Shown: piece after piece, positions 63,383 through 64,000 of the stretch
Layout of the letters: every line of letters begins with the position of its first letter
Position numbering within the stretch: position 1 is the stretch's first letter
Source of the DNA: Microvirga roseola
GTDB taxonomy: Bacteria; Pseudomonadota; Alphaproteobacteria; Rhizobiales; Beijerinckiaceae
DNA: 64,000 nucleotides
NCBI RefSeq assembly: GCF_020866965.1
Contig: NZ_JAJATX010000003.1
Span: forward strand, 62,001 to 126,000
Direction: 5' to 3'
Translations under genes and position numbers: made by a program
Notes under the pieces: model-generated
Seen by the model: the letters and a program-made list of their open reading frames with translations, nothing else
Told to the model about the DNA's origin: nothing
The model's database searches: none

Positions 63383-64000
63383 GATGCGGCCTTCACGCGG
63401 ATGCGGGGATCGAGCTGCCCGTAGATCAGGTCGACGACCAGATTGATGATGACGAACAGGAACACCACCAGGATGAGGTAGGCGACCATCACGGGCCGGT
63501 CGAGCACGGTGATGGAATCGATGATGAGCTTGCCCATGCCGGGCCAGTTGAACACGGTCTCGGTGACGACCGCGAAGGCGAGCGTCGATCCGAGCTCAAG
63601 GCCGAAGACGGTGACGATCGGGATCGAGATGTTCTTCAGAACATGCAGGCCGACGACCTTGCCCTCGGACAGTCCTTGGGCGCGCGCGAAACGCACGAAG
63701 TCCGAACTCATGACCTCGATCGTTCCGGCGCGGGTGAGGCGAATCAGGAGGCCGAGCTTGAACAGGGCGAGGTTGAAGGCAGGAAGAATGATGTAGCTCC
63801 AGCCTTCGAGCGAGGTGATGGAGAGCTGCATGCCCAGCACTTCCGTGGTCGGTCCTCGCCCGCCCGAGGGCAGCCAGCCGAGTTCGACGGCAAACGCCAT
63901 GATGAGCAGCAGGCCGACCCAGAAGGTCGGCACGGAGAAGCCGAGCACCGAAAAGCCCATAATGGCCTTTGCGGAAAGGGAATCCGGCTTGTAGCCGGCC
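63379..64000 (-). CDS. Peptide ABC transporter permease (DppB type), 5' end beyond window
   Basis: The visible part is the last 207 codons, beginning upstream of ATG at 63960 (the frame is open to the edge: AGYKPDSLSAKAI then MGFSVLGFSV). It has FSVPTFWVGLLLIM, the EAA loop GLLIRLTRAGTIEVMSSDFV and FNWPGMGKLIIDSITVLDRP, all DppB/OppB marks. A binding-protein gene would be expected further upstream. The N terminus is missing. Confidence 0.95.
   Translation of the reverse strand, partial: AGYKPDSLSAKAIMGFSVLGFSVPTFWVGLLLIMAFAVELGWLPSGGRGPTTEVLGMQLSITSLEGWSYIILPAFNLALFKLGLLIRLTRAGTIEVMSSDFVRFARAQGLSEGKVVGLHVLKNISIPIVTVFGLELGSTLAFAVVTETVFNWPGMGKLIIDSITVLDRPVMVAYLILVVFLFVIINLVVDLIYGQLDPRIRVKAAS

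Overview
The window is a high-GC, densely coded chromosomal segment from an aerobic alphaproteobacterium, most likely Hyphomicrobiales (Methylobacteriaceae/Microvirga-like or a close relative). The evidence is the aerobic cobaltochelatase pair cobS/cobT, the mdh-sucCDAB-lpdA operon, a separate sdhCDAB operon, an atpHAGDC F1 operon without F0 genes, an Lrp-type PutR opposite a bifunctional PutA, and hairpin intergenic repeats of types common in this order. The family placement is an inference.

Layout. 1-3.7 kb: cobT (cut by the window edge), cobS, a J-domain protein and divergent bolA. 3.7-7.1 kb: an SCP-x-type thiolase, a redoxin/2OG-Fe(II) oxygenase gene that appears frameshifted, and an EamA exporter. 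7.3-10.7 kb: a D,D-carboxypeptidase facing an RTX protein. 10.9-15.6 kb: an EamA transporter with a COG0523 metallochaperone, then a NitT/TauT-type ABC importer. 15.9-20.7 kb: TerC, PutR and PutA. 20.8-26.4 kb: a 2H phosphoesterase behind the atpHAGDC operon. 26.6-29.8 kb: divergent priA and xerC. 29.8-30.6 kb: an orphan glycosyltransferase of lower GC. 30.8-40.3 kb: mdh-sucC-sucD-sucA-sucB-lpdA-tdk on the minus strand. 40.6-43.1 kb: tetR, zapE and a protease-inhibitor lipoprotein. 43.2-46.7 kb: sdhCDAB. 46.9-49.8 kb: a LysR regulator, an SRPBCC protein, and folD with two small genes. 50.0 kb: tRNA-Ala(CGC). 50.1-56.1 kb: an accessory block with a hemerythrin/membrane/winged-helix protein, a phosphatase, a doubled SpoIIAA-like protein, an adenylate cyclase with TPRs, a TSUP permease and a DUF454 protein. 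56.1-57.0 kb: a poorly coding, structure-rich gap. 57.0-64.0 kb: a TetR regulator and a peptide ABC importer linked to an M32 carboxypeptidase and an amidase; its first permease runs off the window.

Function. Most of the window is core energy metabolism. Proline is oxidised to glutamate by PutA and enters the TCA cycle at 2-oxoglutarate. SucAB/LpdA, SucCD, SdhCDAB and Mdh then carry carbon to oxaloacetate, and the ATP synthase F1 sector uses the resulting proton gradient. The importer at 60.5-64 kb with its two hydrolases looks like a peptide uptake and breakdown unit.

No clear new defence or mobile system was seen. The items most worth a second look are: the frameshift that separates a redoxin-like domain from a 2OG oxygenase; a cluster of nested inverted repeats upstream of the TetR gene at 57 kb; a terminator that abuts the start codon of the 2H phosphoesterase gene; a repeat element that encodes the end of that same gene; a seven-fold repeat in the RTX protein; and the hemerythrin/membrane/winged-helix fusion.
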